A DNA stretch of 64,000 nt from Streptomyces sp. NBC_01707 (GTDB taxonomy: Bacteria; Actinomycetota; Actinomycetes; Streptomycetales; Streptomycetaceae): assembly GCF_041438805.1 (NCBI RefSeq), contig NZ_CP109190.1:434001-498000 (forward strand). The letters run 5' to 3'. Below, one piece after another: positions 60,971 to 64,000 of this stretch (the first letter of the stretch is position 1; each line of letters begins with the position of its first letter). The position numbers were made by a program, and so were the translations under genes. The notes under the pieces were generated by a model. The model worked only from the letters and a program-made list of their open reading frames with translations, had not been told where the DNA came from and did no database searches.

Positions 60971-61615
60971 TCACTTTCGCCAGAACAGGTGGTGCGTCAC
61001 GCCGCTCGGGCTGGGCACGACGTCCAGGTGGAACCGGTCGAGCAGCTCTTCGGGGGACTCCCAGAGTCGTACTCCGGAACCGAGCTTCACAGGCGAGACC
61101 GCCACATGCATGGTGTCGACGAGGTCGGCTTCGAGGAACTGCCGGATGGTGGTGGCTCCCCCGCCGAGCCTGATGTCCTTGCCCTGCGCCGCTTCCCGCG
61201 CCTGATCGAGGACGGTGGCCGGGTCGCCGTCGACGAAGTGGAACGTGGTGTCGGAGAGTGTGAACGAAGGACGCTTGTGGTGGGTCATGACGAACACCGG
61301 TGTACGGAACGGGGGCTCGTCACCCCACCAGCCCTTCCACTCGTGGTCGTGCCAGGGCCCGCGCTGAGGCCCGAACTTGTTACGGCCCATGATCTCAGCG
61401 CCGATGTTGCGGGCGTAGTCCCGCGTGAGGTAGTCGTCAAGTCCCCGGCTGCCCCCGGGGTCTGTGCGCATGGGCCAGCTCGCCGTGGCGCCGGCCCAGG
61501 CGAACAGCTTCTCGGGCTCGACATGACCGAACGGCCTGTCGAGGGTCTGGTCCTCACCAGCACCGATTCCGTCACTCGAGACGTTGAAGTTCTGGACTCG
61601 CAGTAGCTGAGCCAC
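60971..61615 (-). CDS. Dihydrofolate-reductase-fold (RibD C-terminal-like) protein, copy 1
   Basis: A 214-residue protein of the RibD_C/DHFR-like group: VQNFNVSSDGIGAG at the N-terminus, AEIMGRNKFG, then PVFVMTHHKRPSF, IRLGGGATTIRQFLEADLVD and the end HHLFWRK. These enzymes use NAD(P)H, but substrates are usually unknown. AGGAGG precedes GTG 61615. Same direction as copy 2 but clearly distinct from it. Confidence 0.88.
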   Translation of the reverse strand: MAQLLRVQNFNVSSDGIGAGEDQTLDRPFGHVEPEKLFAWAGATASWPMRTDPGGSRGLDDYLTRDYARNIGAEIMGRNKFGPQRGPWHDHEWKGWWGDEPPFRTPVFVMTHHKRPSFTLSDTTFHFVDGDPATVLDQAREAAQGKDIRLGGGATTIRQFLEADLVDTMHVAVSPVKLGSGVRLWESPEELLDRFHLDVVPSPSGVTHHLFWRK

Positions 61616-61810
61616 GTGTTCCTCCTGTGATCGCGACAACGGTGGTGAGACTCCCGGGACCGGACGAACTCATCGCTGAGTCCGTGACGGTTCAGAAGTC
61701 AGGTTGCCTGGTGTCGGTATCGCACCCGAAGCCTACGACGCCTCGCTCGCCGGGACCGGCATCTCGCCCCCTGCGAAGAGGTCGCTGGATCGCGAGCTAC
61801 CGAAGTCTGG

Positions 61811-62383
61811 TCAGCGGACGACGTCGAAGACGTTCTTCTGCAGGCCGTTCGAGTAGGCCTCGTGCTCGACGAGCTTCAGCTTCTGCGTGTCCTTGTCCGT
61901 GGTGGAGAACAGCCGCTTGCCGGCGCCGAGCAGCAGCGGGAAGACCAGCAGGTGGTAGCGGTCGATCAGGCCGGCGTCCGAGAGGCTGCGGTTGAGCTGG
62001 GCGCTGCCGTGGACGATGATCGGGCCGCCATCGGTCTCCTTGAGGGCGGCGACCTCGTCGAGGGAGCGCAGGATGGTGGTCTCGCCCCAGTTCGCAACGA
62101 GCTCGTCCTCGGGGAGGGAGGTGGAGACGACGTACTTCGGCATGGTCTTGTAGTGCGCGAACTCCGCCATGTCCGGCCACACGGGGCTGAAGGCCTCATA
62201 GCTGTTCCGGCCCATCAGGATCGCGGTGGACTCCTGCTGTTCGCGCCCCTTGATCTCGAACGCCTCAGGGACGAAGTCGATGTCCTTGAAGGTCCATCCG
62301 GAGTTGCGGTAGCCGGGTTCGCCGCCGGGGCCCTCGACGACGCCGTCGAGCGAGATGAAGGCGGTGCTGATCACAGTGCGCAT
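61811..62383 (-). CDS. Dihydrofolate-reductase-fold (RibD C-terminal-like) protein, copy 2
   Basis: A 190-residue relative: MRTVISTAFISLDGVVEGPG, AILMGRNSYEAF, KYVVSTSLPEDELVAN, GPIIVHGSAQLNRSL, LIDRYHLLVFPLLLGAGKRL. This is the typical YwjB/YyaP-like 'dihydrofolate reductase family' layout. GAGGAAG precedes the ATG. The 195-base gap to copy 1 suggests separate promoters. Confidence 0.9.
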   Translation of the reverse strand: MRTVISTAFISLDGVVEGPGGEPGYRNSGWTFKDIDFVPEAFEIKGREQQESTAILMGRNSYEAFSPVWPDMAEFAHYKTMPKYVVSTSLPEDELVANWGETTILRSLDEVAALKETDGGPIIVHGSAQLNRSLSDAGLIDRYHLLVFPLLLGAGKRLFSTTDKDTQKLKLVEHEAYSNGLQKNVFDVVR

Positions 62384-62567
62384 GAGAATTCTTCCTCGGT
62401 GTCGTGGATGTGCGATGTGTGACTGCTCAGTGCGCGCCCGGACCGCGTATTGCGGCGCGGACGCACGAAAGCTGAGGTGCCGGTGACCACTGCGAGGAGC
62501 GGCATGTCCAGCTGCTGCGAGGACGCGCGTCCAGGGTGCGCAACGGTGCGGCCGCGTGCCCGGGCGC

Positions 62568-62597
62568 GTCAGGGTCAGGGTCAGGGTCAGGGTCAGG
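62568..62597. repeat. Five tandem GTCAGG hexamers
   Basis: Perfect 6-bp repeat ×5 at the 3' end of the SRPBCC gene; the stop codon lies in the fifth unit. Changes in unit number would leave the protein unaffected unless they shift past the stop. Confidence 0.9.
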
Positions 62598-63330
62598 CGA
62601 TCAGGCCGGTCAGCCACCGCTGCCAGGCGGCCTGGGCGCTGTCGGTGTCCGGGCCGAAAAGGTGGTGGAACATCAGCACGACGCCGGGGGCGTGGTGGAA
62701 GGTGTAGAGCCCGTCGGCGGTGCGGACCTCGATGCGTTCGTCGTCCGCCCAGGTCACTTCGCCGTCGAGTGGCGGCAGTCCAATGGGTTCGGCGTGCGCC
62801 CGCGCACCGACGGCGGCGTCGCTCGGCAGGGACAGCGCGCGGGTGAAGGCCGCTCGCAGCTGCTGCGTGGGCTGCTCGCCCGAAGGCGCCATCGCGAAGA
62901 CCGGGAAGCCGGTGCGTCCGGGGAAGTGGGCCAGGTACTCGCGGAGCGTGTGGAGGTGGAAGGGCCAGCCGCGGCGCAGTGCGTCGTACTCGTCCTGCCA
63001 GTTGTCGCCGAGCATGCCGCTGTGGACGACGCGGAGCACGGTGCTGCCGCCGTCGCGCCCCTCGATCAGGTACTCGAAGGCCATGAAGCGGCCGTCGTCG
63101 TCGGTGCCGGTGCGGGTGGCGAAGCGCTTGCCGGGCTCGTAGGCGGTGACCTGTGCCTCCTGCCGGTTGCCGCCGATATCCATGGCGGCGGAGCCGCCCT
63201 CGCGCGGCTCGACCTCGTTGCGCCCCATGAACCAGGAGTCGATTCCCGGTCCGGTGGCGATCGCCTCCCAGACCTCTTCGGGGCTCGCGGGCAGGGTCGT
63301 CTCCTGCCCGATTTCGAACGGGTGCGTCAT
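62593..63330 (-). CDS. SRPBCC (AHSA1/START-like) protein
   Basis: A 245-residue protein with the AHSA1-type lipid-binding fold: TTLPASPEEVWEAIATGPGI, SWFMGRNEVEPREGG, GMLGDNWQDEYDALRRGW. A second, shorter domain follows. It probably binds a hydrophobic ligand. Its ATG overlaps the stop of the ArsR-type gene (ATGA), so the two are translationally coupled, a frequent arrangement for ArsR-SRPBCC pairs. Confidence 0.9.
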   Translation of the reverse strand: MTHPFEIGQETTLPASPEEVWEAIATGPGIDSWFMGRNEVEPREGGSAAMDIGGNRQEAQVTAYEPGKRFATRTGTDDDGRFMAFEYLIEGRDGGSTVLRVVHSGMLGDNWQDEYDALRRGWPFHLHTLREYLAHFPGRTGFPVFAMAPSGEQPTQQLRAAFTRALSLPSDAAVGARAHAEPIGLPPLDGEVTWADDERIEVRTADGLYTFHHAPGVVLMFHHLFGPDTDSAQAAWQRWLTGLIA

Positions 63331-63986
63331 GGTCGGTCTTCCTGTCCTGCTTCGGATTCGGTCTCGTGTGTTCCGGCGGCCTCCTGCCGCGGGCCGGCCG
63401 TGCTCCCCGGGGCGCCGGACTGCGGCGCGGGGACCTGGTGGAGCCCGACGATCACCCGGTGGGTTCGGCCTCCTGGGGCGGACTCGTCGTGGTAGCGGCC
63501 GACAAGGGCCCCCACCACCTGGGCCAGCTCGTCGGCGAAGGCCATCCGGTCGGCCGCGGAGGCGAACCGCACCTCGGCGTCGATGCCGAAACTCGCGACC
63601 CTCCGCTTGGCCCGGGCGGCTCCGGTCAGCAGCGTCCCGACCTCCTGTACCAGCCGAGCCCCCAGCGCCAGCAACCAGCGGGCCGAGAGCTGGTCGGGAG
63701 ACCGGGAGGGGTCCGGGCTGACAGCGGCCAGGGCGCTGGGAGAGATCACGTAGGAAGCGGCGGTGGCACCGTAGATCCGCTCGGTGACGTTGCCCTTGCG
63801 CCTCTCCTCGGCAAGCTCCACCAGCCCGTGCCGCTCCAGCTCCTTCAGGTGGTAGTTGACCTTCTGCCGGGGCAGCCCCAAGCGGACGGCCAGCATGGCG
63901 GCCGAGCCGGGCTCGGCCAGGGCCGCGAGGATCCGGGACCGTATCGGGTCCAGGGACGCCTCGGCCGCGGCGGGTTCTTCGATCAC
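63327..63986 (-). CDS. ArsR-type winged-helix regulator
   Basis: A 219-residue regulator: DPIRSRILAALAEPGSAAML, LGLPRQKVNYHLKELERHGL, then AEERRKGNVTERIYGATAAS. The winged helix lies at about 12-75, with a long C-terminal region unlike small metal-sensing ArsR proteins and no Cys ligands. It is coupled to the SRPBCC gene, whose product may share or handle its ligand. GTG at 63986 leaves only 14 bases before the window end, so an upstream start cannot be excluded. Confidence 0.9.
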   Translation of the reverse strand: MIEEPAAAEASLDPIRSRILAALAEPGSAAMLAVRLGLPRQKVNYHLKELERHGLVELAEERRKGNVTERIYGATAASYVISPSALAAVSPDPSRSPDQLSARWLLALGARLVQEVGTLLTGAARAKRRVASFGIDAEVRFASAADRMAFADELAQVVGALVGRYHDESAPGGRTHRVIVGLHQVPAPQSGAPGSTAGPRQEAAGTHETESEAGQEDRP

Positions 63987-64000
63987 AGCAACGTCAAGCA

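Noticed and set aside
62568..62597. Telomere-like or CRISPR-like repeat
   Set aside because: Only five perfect hexamers without spacers inside a gene end; a simple slippage tract.

Overview
The window reads as a Streptomyces-type actinomycete chromosome. GC is very high, third codon positions are strongly GC-biased, GTG and even TTG starts are common, and several families are typical of the genus: an SsgA-like protein, a CU044_5270-family partner of an ECF sigma factor, LAL regulators, a DUF6461 protein, an NlpC/P60 wall hydrolase with a long structured leader, and many tiny membrane or secreted proteins. No ribosomal or central housekeeping genes are present. At least ten broken transposon relics from eight or so IS families, plus several gene stubs, suggest an accessory region such as a chromosome arm. 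That placement is inference.

Layout. 1-6 kb: a SpoIIE-type phosphatase cut by the window edge, an AlsS-like TPP enzyme and a large LAL regulator, all on the minus strand. 6.3-8.1 kb: debris (a transposase relic, a shortened HupS-like HU protein, an IS701 fragment and a proline iminopeptidase stub). 8.1-10.2 kb: a divergent pair, a secreted SMP-30-like protein and an ArsR-like regulator, sharing a perfect 12-bp inverted repeat. 10.4-18.1 kb: an envelope-flavoured block with an ECF sigma factor and CU044 partner, an L,D-transpeptidase, two related small secreted proteins (one with a fresh internal duplication), an SsgA-like protein and a FUSC permease.

18.4-28 kb: the mobile-element zone. It holds two IS982 relics, an IS5-family element that appears to enclose a zinc-ribbon passenger gene, an IS481 element with a clean 6-bp target duplication at the end of that IS5 element, a tyrosine recombinase relic and an ISL3 relic. 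Among these sit a pentapeptide-repeat protein, a nucleotide-processing enzyme, a CoA-binding protein preceded by a GntR-like palindrome, and a frameshifted lipoprotein. 28-34.5 kb: a secreted alpha/beta hydrolase; a small gene bracketed exactly by two 131/132-bp MITE-like repeats; a membrane protein; a LysE exporter; and an intact cytochrome P450 facing the stub of another P450.

35-50 kb: NlpC/P60 hydrolase with a candidate riboswitch leader; an RNA-repair fusion (DUF504 plus 2H phosphoesterase); a TIGR00027-type methyltransferase; an oxidoreductase next to an ECF41 sigma factor; a hydrolase; a TetR regulator divergent from a tiny membrane protein; an LspA homologue; uracil-DNA glycosylase; DUF488; and a STAS anti-anti-sigma factor. 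50-64 kb: two MFS transporters (one divergent from a LysR regulator over a four-half-site operator), an ankyrin protein, a degenerate tRNA-like sequence, small secreted proteins, a DUF6461 protein, two DHFR-fold reductases and an ArsR-SRPBCC operon at the right edge.

The strongest candidates for something undescribed are the MITE-gene-MITE cassette (29.58-30.21 kb), the IS5 element with passenger (21.4-22.9 kb), the RNA-repair fusion and the clear operators at 9.13, 25.24 and 54.58 kb. No complete defence system, CRISPR array or biosynthetic cluster is visible.
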